Under the pieces are notes generated by a model. It did not search any database, was not told where the DNA came from, and worked only from the letters and a program-made list of their open reading frames with translations. A stretch of DNA of 64,000 bases. Source: JABMQB01 sp964575025 (GTDB lineage Bacteria; Bacteroidota; Bacteroidia; Bacteroidales; Prolixibacteraceae). The stretch covers positions 142,611 to 206,610 of the forward strand of contig CAZNPV010000001.1 of assembly GCA_964575025.1 (NCBI GenBank), written 5' to 3'. Both the position numbers and the translations under genes were made by a program. Shown here one piece after another: positions 17,890 to 27,328 of the stretch; position 1 is the first letter of the stretch; each line of letters starts with the position of its first letter.

Positions 17890-19310
17890 AGTACTCAGTT
17901 CTTTTTTTGACCGGCATGCTTCTTTGTCAGATTACCGGCTCAAAAGGATTAAAAATAGCGGTGGAGTTACCGTCAGCAGCAGGCCGGGATATTTTGCTGG
18001 CCCATTACCAAACGTCCCGAGTTCTGGTAAATGATACCATTACCCTGAATGAAAAAGGGAAAGGGATCTTTGAAAGCGATACCCTTTATCCCCAGGGATT
18101 ATACAAGATCTATTATACCAATGAACAACACTTTGATTTTCTGCTGTCAGCTGATCAGCATTTTACCATTTGCAATCCTGATTTTTCTGCACAAAATATC
18201 CGGATAAAAGGAGCCGGGGAGAGTGAGGAGTTTGTAAAGTACATGCATTTTCTGTCCGGCCAGCAACATAAAAGAAAAGAATATGAATCCGCATGGGAGA
18301 AGGCTTCACCGGAAGAGAAACCGGTCTATCAGGAAAGGATCGATTCACTTACCCATTCCTTACATGAGTACTGGATAACCACGGCAGAAAAGTATCCCGG
18401 AACATGGTTGGCTACCTTTCTGATGGCCAATTATGTTCCTGAGCCGGATGTGGATTCCTTTCCGGAAGCGATCCGAAACAACGATTCACTTCGTTTGCAG
18501 TATGCATTCGATTTTCAGAAAAAGCATTTTTTTGATTTTTTTGATGTAACCGATGAACGTTTTTTAACCACTCCGCTGCTTCCGCCGAAACTGGAAACCT
18601 ATTTTTCCAGGGTCCTCTACCAAACGATCGATTCTCTGAGGGTGGGGGTCCTTGACCTGATCGAAAAAAGCCGGCCCAGCAAGCCCATGTTCCGGTATAT
18701 TGCATCCTTTTACCTGAACCTGAGCAGCAAAAGCAAGGTGATGGGAATGGATGCCCTTTTTGTGGAATTAGCCAAAAAGTATTACCTCTCAGGGGAAGCG
18801 TTCTGGGCAGACTCCACCACCCTGGCAAGAATCAGGGAAAATGTCATCTTCAGGGAACACAACCTTATTGGACAGACTGCACCGGATTTACTGCTTGAAG
18901 ACATTACAGGGAAGGAATTCTTCAGCCTCCATCAGATCGACAAAAAGATCACCCTTCTGCTGATCTATGAACCCGGATGTTCGCACTGCAAAGAATTTGT
19001 ACCCAGATTGTATGAAGAGGTCTACATGCCTAACAGGGATAAAGGATTGGAAGTTTATGCGGTTTACTCCATGGATAACCACAGAGAATGGGAGGATTTT
19101 GTGAGAAACTATGGGCTCACCGACTGGATTAATGTCTGGGATGAGAACCATAGCTCCGGGTTTAAAATATTGTACGATGCCAGGACCATCCCCCAGATTT
19201 ATGTGCTGGATAAAAACAAAACCATCATCGCAAAAAAATTATCCGTTGAACAGGTTAAAAGGATTGTGATCAATGAATTAGTGAAGGATAGGAAGGAGGA
19301 TAAACACTAA
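17886..19310 (+). CDS. Exported thioredoxin-fold protein (TlpA-like, CSHC)
   Basis: 474 aa. The signal peptide (1-18) is followed by a beta-rich N-terminal domain as in DUF4369-type thioredoxin proteins of Bacteroidota, a helical middle, and a C-terminal thioredoxin fold with the redox pair C-S-H-C (about 365-368) and the cis-proline segment TIPQIYVLD. It is probably a periplasmic thiol-disulfide protein, possibly for cytochrome or envelope protein maturation. The partner is unknown. It is translationally coupled to the preceding glycosyltransferase. Confidence 0.78.
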   Translation: MKYSVLFLTGMLLCQITGSKGLKIAVELPSAAGRDILLAHYQTSRVLVNDTITLNEKGKGIFESDTLYPQGLYKIYYTNEQHFDFLLSADQHFTICNPDFSAQNIRIKGAGESEEFVKYMHFLSGQQHKRKEYESAWEKASPEEKPVYQERIDSLTHSLHEYWITTAEKYPGTWLATFLMANYVPEPDVDSFPEAIRNNDSLRLQYAFDFQKKHFFDFFDVTDERFLTTPLLPPKLETYFSRVLYQTIDSLRVGVLDLIEKSRPSKPMFRYIASFYLNLSSKSKVMGMDALFVELAKKYYLSGEAFWADSTTLARIRENVIFREHNLIGQTAPDLLLEDITGKEFFSLHQIDKKITLLLIYEPGCSHCKEFVPRLYEEVYMPNRDKGLEVYAVYSMDNHREWEDFVRNYGLTDWINVWDENHSSGFKILYDARTIPQIYVLDKNKTIIAKKLSVEQVKRIVINELVKDRKEDKH

Positions 19311-19446
19311 AGCCATATACGTTTGGATATCGGGTTACTCTAAAAGGAGATATCCGGATTCATGTGCATCACTCATCGCTTCCATATACCCGGAGTATCT
19401 GATATTTTTTTATTTTTATTCGGAAAAATTCATTTAAAACCATTGC

Positions 19447-20274
19447 ATGATGAAAAAAATTACCTTAACAACCGGAGTCTTTTTATTCTTTGCTTTTTCT
19501 ATATGGGCCCAGACTCCCGGGGAGATTCGGCGAGGGATCAACCTCATGGAAACCCAGGTTTATTCTGAGGAGGACGATGCAGCCCTTCTGAAGATGTACC
19601 AGGGGTTGCGTGTTGCAGATGTATCGGACGGCATGGATCGGGTGGGATTACCTGGTACCGGGCTGGTGAATCCTGAGATTCATGCCTGTTGGGTAGACAC
19701 GGAGCATATGACCCATGTGATTCGGGGAATTGCTGTAACGGCCCGTTATGTCCCTACGCAACGTCCTGCTTTGCCCAAACCGGGGGAAGATTTTTCCAGC
19801 TGGGAAGGGAATTTTTACAATGCCTATTCTCCGGAAACCTTTACCCCGATTATCCGACCCGGTACGGTGGTGGTGATTGACGATGTTGAAGACCGGGATA
19901 TTGGCACCATCGGATCGAACAATATTCTTGGCTGGTATCAGGCCGGTGCCGTAGGGGTCGTTACCGATGCCAGTTCCCGGGATACCGATGAGGTAGCCCT
20001 CGAAAAAGTGCCTCTTTACCTGCGCCGAAAGGGGCGGGGTATCCGTCCGGGGCGCAATGAACTGGAATCGGTAAACCGCCCGGTAGATATCGGAGGGGTT
20101 CTCGTAAATCCGGGGGATGTAGTGGTTGCTGACGGCGACGGAGTTATCGTAGTCCCCCGTTATGTGGCTAAAGAGGTTGCTGAAAAAGCACAAAAAGTAC
20201 TTCAGGGTGATAAAGCCGGACGCCGAAGGTTGTACGAAAGCCTGGGCAGACCCCTGGATGAATCAGTGAAATAA
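19447..20274 (+). CDS. Exported RraA-like protein
   Basis: 275 aa. A clear N-terminal signal peptide (1-22, ending WAQ) precedes an RraA/HMG-aldolase-like fold: VADVSDGMD near the start and GAVGVVTDASSRD, which matches the G-x20-R-D metal/oxyanion site of 4-hydroxy-4-methyl-2-oxoglutarate aldolase-type members. Classical RraA is cytoplasmic and about 160 aa, so the export signal and extra ~80 residues are unusual. Function in this form is unknown. Confidence 0.75.
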   Translation: MMKKITLTTGVFLFFAFSIWAQTPGEIRRGINLMETQVYSEEDDAALLKMYQGLRVADVSDGMDRVGLPGTGLVNPEIHACWVDTEHMTHVIRGIAVTARYVPTQRPALPKPGEDFSSWEGNFYNAYSPETFTPIIRPGTVVVIDDVEDRDIGTIGSNNILGWYQAGAVGVVTDASSRDTDEVALEKVPLYLRRKGRGIRPGRNELESVNRPVDIGGVLVNPGDVVVADGDGVIVVPRYVAKEVAEKAQKVLQGDKAGRRRLYESLGRPLDESVK

Positions 20275-20283
20275 AGGTACCGG

Positions 20284-20374
20284 AGACGAAAAAGTTTATA
20301 AGTTAACGTATTGGTTTTTATAGTCCTATGGGTTAAATAGAAACCCACCTTCTTTGATGGTGGATTCTTTAGTT
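20284..20374. repeat. Dispersed intergenic element, copy 2 (hairpin at 20345-20363)
   Basis: Resembles 8651-8740. It contains CGGAGACG (the core of the 14-bp unit at 8496), GACGAAAAAGT, GTATTGG and the hairpin CCACC-loop-GGTGG with ATTCTTTA after it. It lies just past the stop of the RraA-like gene and may serve as its terminator. Confidence 0.6.
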
Positions 20375-20493
20375 CTGATAACCTGGAATCCATTCGATTG
20401 TATTCTCTTTACATCCTGTGCTATTTTGGAGGCGTTTCCAGGGCTCACAGTAAAATCCTGCTTTTCGTCATGCCGGATATTCTTTTTAAGTAC

Positions 20494-20501
20494 TACCTTT
20501 G
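20494..20501 (+). promoter_or_regulatory. Candidate -7 box
   Basis: TACCTTTG fits TAnnTTTG, 37 bp before the ATG of the GTPase gene. No clear -33 element. Confidence 0.3.
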
Positions 20502-20538
20502 ATGCCCAAAACCAAAATATTCACCTATTATTTCGATT

Positions 20539-21855
20539 ATGGAAGGTAAAAAAGTAATAATTTGCGGAGCTGCCGGCCGCGATTTTCACAATTTCAATGT
20601 TCTTTACAGGGCAAACGGCAATGTTAAAGTAGTTGCATTCACGGCAACACAGATTCCCAATATTGAGGGCAGGAAATACCCCCCGGAACTTGCCGGTCCA
20701 TACTATCCCAATGGCATACCGATCTATGCCGAAAGCGAATTAACGGATCTGATCAGGGAACATCAGGTCGATGAAGTTATTTTTTCCTATTCCGATGTAC
20801 CCTATAATCATGTGATGCAGCTTGCTTCCAGAGTGATGGCTGTCGGTGCGAAATTTTCAATTCCTTCGCCGACCGAAACAATGATCAAATCGACAAAACC
20901 TGTTATTTCGGTATGTGCCGTGCGCACCGGTTGTGGCAAATCGCAGACTTCACGTATTATTGGAGAAATACTTGCCGGATTAGGAAAAAAGGTCGTGGCT
21001 ATCCGCCACCCGATGCCCTATGGCAATCTCGTGGCTCAAAAGGTACAACGATTTGCTTCTATTCAGGATTTGCATGATCATCAATGCACCATCGAAGAAA
21101 TGGAAGAGTATGAACCGTATATCGATCGCGGAAGAGTCATTTATGCAGGGGTTGATTACGAAGCCATTGTGCGTGAAGCCGAAAAAGAAGCTGATATTAT
21201 TCTCTGGGATGGAGGAAACAACGATACGCCCTTTTACAAACCAGATCTGGAGATTGTTGTTGTAGATCCCCACCGGCCCGGACATGAACTCTTATATTTT
21301 CCGGGACAGGTTAATTTCCTGAGGGCACAAGTGCTTGTCATGAATAAAGTTGATAGTGCTTCAAAAGAAAACATCGAAAAACTTGAGAACAATATCAAAA
21401 AGTACGTTCCAACGGCTTCCGTTATAAAAGCCAATTCAGCATTAACGCTTGATCATCCCGAATATATTAGAGATAAGAGAGTACTGGTCATTGAAGATGG
21501 ACCTACGCTTACCCATGGCGAAATGAAATACGGGGCAGGCATTGTTGCTGCAAAGAATTTCAAGGCCCGTGAGATCGTTGATCCCCGCCCGTTTACTGTA
21601 GGTACTATCACAGAAACATTTAAAAAGTATCCTAAGATTGGAACGTTGTTACCTGCTATGGGATATAGCGATGAACAAATCAAAGATTTGCAGGAAACCA
21701 TCAATAAAACGGATTGTGATGCGGTAGTTATTGCTACTCCGGTGGATCTCACACGGTTTATTAAGATCAATAAACCTACCGTAAGGGTTACCTATGAACT
21801 GGAACAAATCGAGGGTCCTGATTTAAAAACACTTTTAGCAGAAAAATTTAGCTAA
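20539..21855 (+). CDS. Cyclic 2,3-diphosphoglycerate synthetase-like GTPase
   Basis: 438 aa. The N-terminal Rossmann-like part (KVIICGAAGRDFHNFNV) is followed by a P-loop GCGKSQTSR (about 131-139), a DGGNND segment and a NKVD nucleotide-specificity motif. This order matches proteins annotated as cyclic 2,3-diphosphoglycerate synthetase-like GTPases. In methanogens the enzyme makes an osmolyte or thermoprotectant; in bacteria the role is not settled. It is convergent with a DUF1846 gene across a nested palindrome. Confidence 0.75.
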   Translation: MEGKKVIICGAAGRDFHNFNVLYRANGNVKVVAFTATQIPNIEGRKYPPELAGPYYPNGIPIYAESELTDLIREHQVDEVIFSYSDVPYNHVMQLASRVMAVGAKFSIPSPTETMIKSTKPVISVCAVRTGCGKSQTSRIIGEILAGLGKKVVAIRHPMPYGNLVAQKVQRFASIQDLHDHQCTIEEMEEYEPYIDRGRVIYAGVDYEAIVREAEKEADIILWDGGNNDTPFYKPDLEIVVVDPHRPGHELLYFPGQVNFLRAQVLVMNKVDSASKENIEKLENNIKKYVPTASVIKANSALTLDHPEYIRDKRVLVIEDGPTLTHGEMKYGAGIVAAKNFKAREIVDPRPFTVGTITETFKKYPKIGTLLPAMGYSDEQIKDLQETINKTDCDAVVIATPVDLTRFIKINKPTVRVTYELEQIEGPDLKTLLAEKFS

Positions 21856-21869
21856 ATCGATAAAAATTA

Positions 21870-21985
21870 AGGTTGTCTGAAAAATCATTGCATTCATTCA
21901 CCGCAAAGTACGCAGAGAATTCACAATCAATAAGAAATATCTTTGCGTCCTTTGCGGTTATATTTCTTACCGGACAGCCTCTTTT
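21870..21985. terminator. Nested palindromic repeat, likely bidirectional terminator
   Basis: Inner arms at about 21900-21918 and 21940-21958 (ACCGCAAAG... against ...CTTTGCGGT, 17 of 19 matching) sit inside outer arms near 21871-21880 (GGTTGTCTGA) and 21970-21980 (CCGGACAGCCT), followed by seven or more T. It separates two convergent genes. The inner sequence looks like an interspersed palindromic repeat. Confidence 0.65.
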
Positions 21986-21987
21986 TT

Positions 21988-23514
21988 TTATCCGTTTATA
22001 AAAAGGCTTTTGCTGGCGTATTCAGGGTCGCATGTCAGATTTACTTTTAATTTTCTCAATCCGGCCTCATCGCCTGGTGTAGGAATATGGGTAAGGTGTA
22101 CTTCACAGCCCTGCAAGGCTTCCAGTTTTTCCAAAGCCATTTGTCCTGCAGGATTTGATAAGGCGCTTATACTCAAAGCAATCAATGTTTCATCGAGGTC
22201 AAGACTGGCCATTTTGCCATTCAGGATGTCTTTTTTGAGGTGGGTTACCGAGTCGATGATATTCTGAGGCAGCAGGTAAAGATTATCAGGGAGTCCGGCC
22301 AGATATTTGGCTGCATTCAGGATGAGGCTTGAAGCTGCATGCATCAGGGTGGAGTTTTTACCGGTAATAATTGTTCCGTCATGCAATTCAATGGATGCAC
22401 CGCAGAAGATTCCCTCATTGCCTTTTCCTCTTTTTTCAGCATCAGCAGCTGCTTTTCTTGCAGGCAAAACAACCTTTCGGTCTTCCTCTTTGGCTCCTGC
22501 TTTTTTCATAATCTGGACAATTCTGTCAAAAACCTCATTTTCAACCAGTCCCAGGATATACTCCACGGCACACCTGAAATACCTGCGGATAATCTCCTGG
22601 TGTGAGGCATCCTGAATAATCCGGTCATTTACAATACCGGAGCTGGCCCGGTTAACACCCATATCGGTCGGGGATTGATACATTGACTCTCCGCCTGTAA
22701 TCTTTTCGATGATTTTTTTAAGCAGATGAAAAGCTTCGATATCCCGGTTATAATTCACGGCTTTCTTCCCGTATGCTTTCCAATGGTGGTCATCAACCAG
22801 TACTTTGTCGTTCAGGTCAACTGTGGCAGCTTCATAGGCCATATTGACTTTATGGTCGACAGGCAGGTCCCAGACCGGGAATGTTTCAAACTTGGCATAT
22901 CCTGTTTTCAGGCCATTTTTGTATTCATGGTACAGATTACACAGGCAGGTAGCAAGCTTTCCGCTGCCCGGTCCGGGGCCTGTAACCACCACAATCGGAC
23001 GGGTCGTGGGGATGTACTCGTTTGCCCCGTATCCCTGGTCGCTGACTATCAGATCCACATCGGTGGGATATCCCTTTGTGGGATAATGTACAACCACCTT
23101 AACTCCCCGTAATTCCAACTTGTTTTTAAAGACTTTTGCCGGTAACTGATCCTGATACCGGGTTATAACCACAGCGGTGATGTCAATACCCCAATCCCGG
23201 AAGTCATCGATGGTTTTCAGGGCATCGACATCATAAGTAATCCCAAAATCAGCCCGGATTTTTTTTCGTTCAATATCTCCCGCATGAATGCACAGAATGA
23301 CATCAATTTTATCTTTCAGCAGTTGAAGCAGTCGCATTTTTACATTCGGATCAAATCCCGGCAATACCCTGGATGCATGGTAATCATATAAGATCTTGCC
23401 TCCACACTCCAGGTAAAGCTTGTCGTTAAAACGGTTCACCCGCTCAAGAATAGCTGCGGTCTGCTCCCGGAGGTATTTCTCATTATCAAAGCCGATAAAG
23501 TTTTTGTTTTTCAT
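21988..23514 (-). CDS. DUF1846 (UPF0371) family protein
   Basis: 508 aa, the full length for this family. The N-terminus (MKNKNFIGFDNEKYLREQT) and the internal VTGPGPGSGKLATCL, a P-loop-like segment, are typical. Structure-based proposals exist for nucleotide or phospho-substrate binding, but the biochemical role is not established to my knowledge. It is convergent with the GTPase gene at 20539. Nothing suggests truncation. Confidence 0.88.
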   Translation of the reverse strand: MKNKNFIGFDNEKYLREQTAAILERVNRFNDKLYLECGGKILYDYHASRVLPGFDPNVKMRLLQLLKDKIDVILCIHAGDIERKKIRADFGITYDVDALKTIDDFRDWGIDITAVVITRYQDQLPAKVFKNKLELRGVKVVVHYPTKGYPTDVDLIVSDQGYGANEYIPTTRPIVVVTGPGPGSGKLATCLCNLYHEYKNGLKTGYAKFETFPVWDLPVDHKVNMAYEAATVDLNDKVLVDDHHWKAYGKKAVNYNRDIEAFHLLKKIIEKITGGESMYQSPTDMGVNRASSGIVNDRIIQDASHQEIIRRYFRCAVEYILGLVENEVFDRIVQIMKKAGAKEEDRKVVLPARKAAADAEKRGKGNEGIFCGASIELHDGTIITGKNSTLMHAASSLILNAAKYLAGLPDNLYLLPQNIIDSVTHLKKDILNGKMASLDLDETLIALSISALSNPAGQMALEKLEALQGCEVHLTHIPTPGDEAGLRKLKVNLTCDPEYASKSLFING

Positions 23515-23550
23515 GCGATTAGAATTGTTTATTTTATCGGTATCGTATGC

Positions 23551-23594
23551 CTGCCTGTTCAGCAGACAGGGAACTTGCCCCGACCCATCGGGGC
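23551..23594. repeat. Pair of GC-rich palindromes
   Basis: GCCCCGA-CCCA-TCGGGGC (23577-23594) has 7-bp arms, preceded by a weaker CCTG/CAGG dyad (23551-23570). It lies between two same-strand genes. Related CCCGA/TCGGG and GCCTG/CAGGC dyads occur at 35243-35330. Confidence 0.5.
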
Positions 23595-23679
23595 TCGTTT
23601 CATATTACTCTTCCGTAAAAGAAATATTTGTTGCTTTCAGGATAAATAAAGCAATTTAGTAAAATATTTTTTTTCAGCC

Positions 23680-25896
23680 TTACAATGTCACTTTCAAACG
23701 CACAAAAAAGTTCCGTCCGGGTTCCAGACTAATACTTCCTCTGTTGGTTGAGAGATGGTTTGTGTAGCTTTTATTGGTGATATTATCGATGCCGGAGAAA
23801 ATCTGTAAATCCGCTCTGCCGAGATTAATTTTATGGGTGCTCAGGGCTGCATCCAGGCGGTAATACCCTTCGGTTTTCTGTTCTCCTTCGGCAATCTTGT
23901 TTTGTTTTGCAGCCCCGGCTAATGTGAGTTCTGCGGAGCCAGTTTTCTGACTTGAATAACGTATTCCCACGCTACCGTTCAGTGGGGGGATCATGGGAAG
24001 ATTTTCCCCGGTACTGGTTTCTTTCCCGCGCACGTATGCTCCTGAGAGAAACACGACCCAGTTGTAAAAAATGTTGTAGTCGAGTTTAAAATCAAAACCG
24101 TAAAGCAACGCTTTGCTGACATTGGAATTGACAAGTGCCGGGATCGTGTCGGGATCGGTTTCTGAAGTCAGGGTGTAGACAAATTCTCCGGGGACTTCGA
24201 CAATCATGTTGGTAATCCGGTTGATGAATACTCCTGATTGCATTGTCAATCCGGGATTCCATATTCTCATACCCAGATCGGCAGAATAAGCGCTTTCAGG
24301 TTTCAGGGAAGGATCGCCCAGCCGGACAAAATTGCCCAGATCGATGTATTTAAACCGCTCTTCCAGGGATGGAGCCCTGAATGAACGGGCCAGGTTTAAG
24401 GAAACATCGACCTTTTTAAAGAGTTGATAAAGAACTCCGGCATTGGCACTCCACGAAAAGCTGTTGTTCTGTTCTTTTTCAAAGGTTATCCGCCGGGTTG
24501 ACGGGGAATCGTTCCGGGTGCCGTTGATAATGAGGTAATCGACATCGGTACCCTGCTCGTTTTTAATTCTTACCTCGTCCAACCTTCCTCCTGTAATCAG
24601 CGTAAGCCGGTCGTTCAGAAAATGGGTCTCGTTTTGAAGGAATAATCCTGCGCTATTGAATACGGATTCAGGAATGGGGGTCTCGCCCCGTTCTATATGG
24701 TTGGTTTTTATGGTTTTGCCTTCGGGGTTCAGAACCTCAACGGTAACGAATTTTTCACGTTCTGTGGTGAGTTGACGTCCCCAGATATCAACTCCTGCGA
24801 TGAAGATATTTTTATCAGACAAGCGCCAGGTACTTTGCAGTTGCGCTCCGTTTGTCAGATGTTCTCCTTTGGGAGTGATCCGTTCGGCTGTTATACGTTG
24901 GGTGTTCCCATTTGGCAGGCTTGTTTCTGTCACGGTGTTGGGCTTCATGGATACATCGCGCAGGATATATTGAGTGAAATAATTTAGCTTCAATGAGGTG
25001 AGTTTGTCGGTTAACTCCCTGATTTCATAATGGGTTGCAAGCAGGTGCCTCCCGATATCGGTGTAGGTAGCTTCAGCCGGTCCCGGGAAAGCATCGCCAC
25101 CCGGAATCCCAACGTCGTTGCTCCAGTTACGCTGGTACTGAATCTTAAAATGATGGCGGTCAAACGGTGTGATTCCAAACTTTGCCGAAATATTATTTGT
25201 GGAAAACTGACTGTTGGGCAGAATTCCCTCCGGTGTACGTATGTCGTCGGCACTGCTGTAGGTTCCGCTTACCCTGAGGTACCATTTTTCAGCACCTGCG
25301 TTCAGGGCTGCGTGGTTTGAAAACAGTTTGTTGGCTGAGGCAAAGCCTGAAATGAGATCTCCTGTAAGATATGGTTTGCCGGCATAGGTTCCGTCTTTCG
25401 TGATAATATTCACAATGCCTCCCATGGCTCCGGTGCCATAGAGTACGGATTGTGCCCCTTTGATTACTTCGACACGTTCGATGTCATTCACATCGACCAT
25501 ACTGAACGAAGCTGTTAAATCGGTAGCTGTTTCCACACGGTTGCCATCGATTAGGGTTACCAGACGGCTTTCCCCCATTCCGCGGATGTTGATATTGGTA
25601 GCCCATATTCCGTCGCGTCCCATGGTAATGCCGGGTTCACTGTTCAAAACATCTGAAAGGGTGCCTGCCGACCTCTTCTGATAATCATAAGCCGCAGCTA
25701 CGCTCATGGAGGCAGGAAGCTCCCTGATCTTCCGGTCCATCCTGAGGCTTGAGACAACAACCTCTCCGATCCGGATATTCCGGTCTGAAAGGGGAATCGA
25801 GTCAGGGGAGGTTTCCTGTTTTACATCGGTCTGCCCGTAGGATCCGAAGGTTAAAACAATACTGATGAAAAGGGTAAGAAATCCTGATTTATGCAT
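23680..25896 (-). CDS. TonB-dependent receptor, BtuB/colicin-receptor-like
   Basis: 738 aa. A signal peptide (1-21) is followed by a TonB-box-like stretch (IGEVVVSS), a plug domain (about 60-170, with DVLNSEPGITM, INIRGMG and GAQSVLYGTGAMGGIVNI) and a 22-strand barrel ending in the phenylalanine-rich FFVRLKVTL. It takes up a scarce ligand across the outer membrane. Its ATG overlaps the stop of the TM1266-type regulator gene upstream, and a divergent ABC importer follows, so a shared substrate is likely. The substrate cannot be read. Confidence 0.9.
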   Translation of the reverse strand: MHKSGFLTLFISIVLTFGSYGQTDVKQETSPDSIPLSDRNIRIGEVVVSSLRMDRKIRELPASMSVAAAYDYQKRSAGTLSDVLNSEPGITMGRDGIWATNINIRGMGESRLVTLIDGNRVETATDLTASFSMVDVNDIERVEVIKGAQSVLYGTGAMGGIVNIITKDGTYAGKPYLTGDLISGFASANKLFSNHAALNAGAEKWYLRVSGTYSSADDIRTPEGILPNSQFSTNNISAKFGITPFDRHHFKIQYQRNWSNDVGIPGGDAFPGPAEATYTDIGRHLLATHYEIRELTDKLTSLKLNYFTQYILRDVSMKPNTVTETSLPNGNTQRITAERITPKGEHLTNGAQLQSTWRLSDKNIFIAGVDIWGRQLTTEREKFVTVEVLNPEGKTIKTNHIERGETPIPESVFNSAGLFLQNETHFLNDRLTLITGGRLDEVRIKNEQGTDVDYLIINGTRNDSPSTRRITFEKEQNNSFSWSANAGVLYQLFKKVDVSLNLARSFRAPSLEERFKYIDLGNFVRLGDPSLKPESAYSADLGMRIWNPGLTMQSGVFINRITNMIVEVPGEFVYTLTSETDPDTIPALVNSNVSKALLYGFDFKLDYNIFYNWVVFLSGAYVRGKETSTGENLPMIPPLNGSVGIRYSSQKTGSAELTLAGAAKQNKIAEGEQKTEGYYRLDAALSTHKINLGRADLQIFSGIDNITNKSYTNHLSTNRGSISLEPGRNFFVRLKVTL

Positions 25897-26143
25897 AATT
25901 CTTGTTTTTCAGAAGAACCGATTTTATCTGGATTCCTTTTAAACGGCCCAACTGGCCTGTGAGGGAACCAATCTGGTCGGTGGTACCTTCAAAAACAAGA
26001 GATATAATGCTACGGTTTTTGCCGTGGGGTATTCCCTGCCGCCCTAAGATGATATGGGAGTGATCTGAAATAATATCGTTCAACATTGGAACGTTTTCGC
26101 GGCTCTCGATTTGAATTAATGCTGTGCCTATTCTCTTTTCCAT
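25889..26143 (-). CDS. TM1266-type putative iron-only-hydrogenase system regulator
   Basis: 84 aa. The opening MEKRIGTALIQIE, the ILGRQGIPHGK segment and FEGTTDQIGSLTGQLGRLKGI match the small ACT/NikR-C-like proteins named after Thermotoga TM1266, usually found with [FeFe]-hydrogenase maturation genes. It has no DNA-binding domain of its own. Here no hydrogenase gene is nearby. Instead it overlaps a TonB receptor gene by 8 bp and is divergent from an ABC importer, suggesting a sensor of the transported ligand. Confidence 0.75.
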   Translation of the reverse strand: MEKRIGTALIQIESRENVPMLNDIISDHSHIILGRQGIPHGKNRSIISLVFEGTTDQIGSLTGQLGRLKGIQIKSVLLKNKNYA

Positions 26144-26341
26144 CAGAATGCCTCCGGATTAGATGATTGGTATTCCCGTACAACCTTGATTGGGACGAAC
26201 GTCTGAATCGCAGTATAAAATACGGTTGTTATCGTAATAAATACGGCTCAAAAATAGGGGTTGCTTACCGACAAGAGAATGATTTTGATCATATTTCTCA
26301 TCCATCCGGTTTTATACCACCGGAAAAAAGAACTAAATTGG

Positions 26342-26349
26342 TAGCTTTG
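26342..26349 (+). promoter_or_regulatory. Candidate -7 box of the ABC importer operon
   Basis: TAGCTTTG fits TAnnTTTG, 16 bp before the ATG at 26366. The 220-bp divergent region shows no riboswitch that I recognise. Confidence 0.3.
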
Positions 26350-26365
26350 TGAAAACGTTAAAGGG

Positions 26366-27328
26366 ATGCACTACAAATTATTTCTACCCATATTGTTTCT
26401 GTTTTTTTTTGTGGGATGCAGGAATCCGGCACCTGATGACAGCACAAGGGTGCCCTATAAATTTGTAACATTGAAAGGCCCCTCAGCCATGGGGATGATC
26501 CGGCTTATTGACAGCATCAACCATACTACGGAGGCCAACATACAGATTGATATCCTGAATGAACCCATACAGGTTCGGAAAATGATGCTGGATGGAACGG
26601 CTGATTTTGCTATTCTGCCGACCACTATGGCGGCCATTTTATACAATAAAGGGCAGGATTACAGGTTAATCGCGATTCCTGTTTGGGGTACACTCTATCT
26701 TCTGGGGAAAGATACAACCCTTACCCGGTGGGAAAACCTCACCCATAAACAGGTCCATGTGATGGCCCGGGGGATGACCCCGGATGTACTTTTCCGCTCC
26801 CTTTTGCTGAAGAACGGGATCAGACCGGATGCAGATATTATGCTTGATTACCGTTTTCCAACTCATATAGATCTGGCCAATGCGTTTGTTGCCGGACGGG
26901 CAGAGCTTGGGGTGGTCTCAGAACCTTTGGTGAGCCTTGTGATGCATAAAAACAAGAACATTCATCCCTTGTTCGATCTGAACGATGAATGGGAAAAACA
27001 ACAGGGTATTCCTCTTGCTCAGACCGCATTTACAGGAAAGGGGAGTTTACTCCGGGAGAACCCGAAACTCGTGGAACAGGTTATTTCAGCGTATGAAAAA
27101 TCAACCCGTTGGGTGAATCAGCATCCCGACAGCGCAGCCGTTCTCATCGTGAAGTACAATATCCTGCCTGATTCCGTAGTGGCCCGGAGTGCCATACCAC
27201 GGTCCAATCTTCATTTTGTGAGAGCCTGCAACATCCAAACACAGATTACAGCGTACCTGAAAATATTTTACGATATCAATCCTGAAATCATTGGAGGAAA
27301 ATTACCTGATGAAAGTTTCTTTTACTAA
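26366..27328 (+). CDS. ABC importer substrate-binding lipoprotein (NitT/TauT type)
   Basis: 320 aa. A lipoprotein signal (FFVGC, cysteine about 18) is followed by a type II periplasmic-binding fold opening with TLKGPSAMGMIRLID, as in NMT1/SsuA/TauA-like proteins. DFAILPTTMAAIL and AELGVVSEPLVSL are the usual binding-domain segments. It delivers a small anionic or aromatic ligand to the permease encoded next. It is the first gene of a three-gene importer operon. Confidence 0.85.
   Translation: MHYKLFLPILFLFFFVGCRNPAPDDSTRVPYKFVTLKGPSAMGMIRLIDSINHTTEANIQIDILNEPIQVRKMMLDGTADFAILPTTMAAILYNKGQDYRLIAIPVWGTLYLLGKDTTLTRWENLTHKQVHVMARGMTPDVLFRSLLLKNGIRPDADIMLDYRFPTHIDLANAFVAGRAELGVVSEPLVSLVMHKNKNIHPLFDLNDEWEKQQGIPLAQTAFTGKGSLLRENPKLVEQVISAYEKSTRWVNQHPDSAAVLIVKYNILPDSVVARSAIPRSNLHFVRACNIQTQITAYLKIFYDINPEIIGGKLPDESFFY

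Noticed and set aside
26167..26352. 61-codon open frame between the TM1266-type gene and the ABC importer
   Set aside because: No recognisable family and it covers the likely promoter of the importer.
26144..26365. Possible riboswitch before the importer
   Set aside because: I looked for TPP, cobalamin and other conserved cores in the 220-bp gap and saw none.
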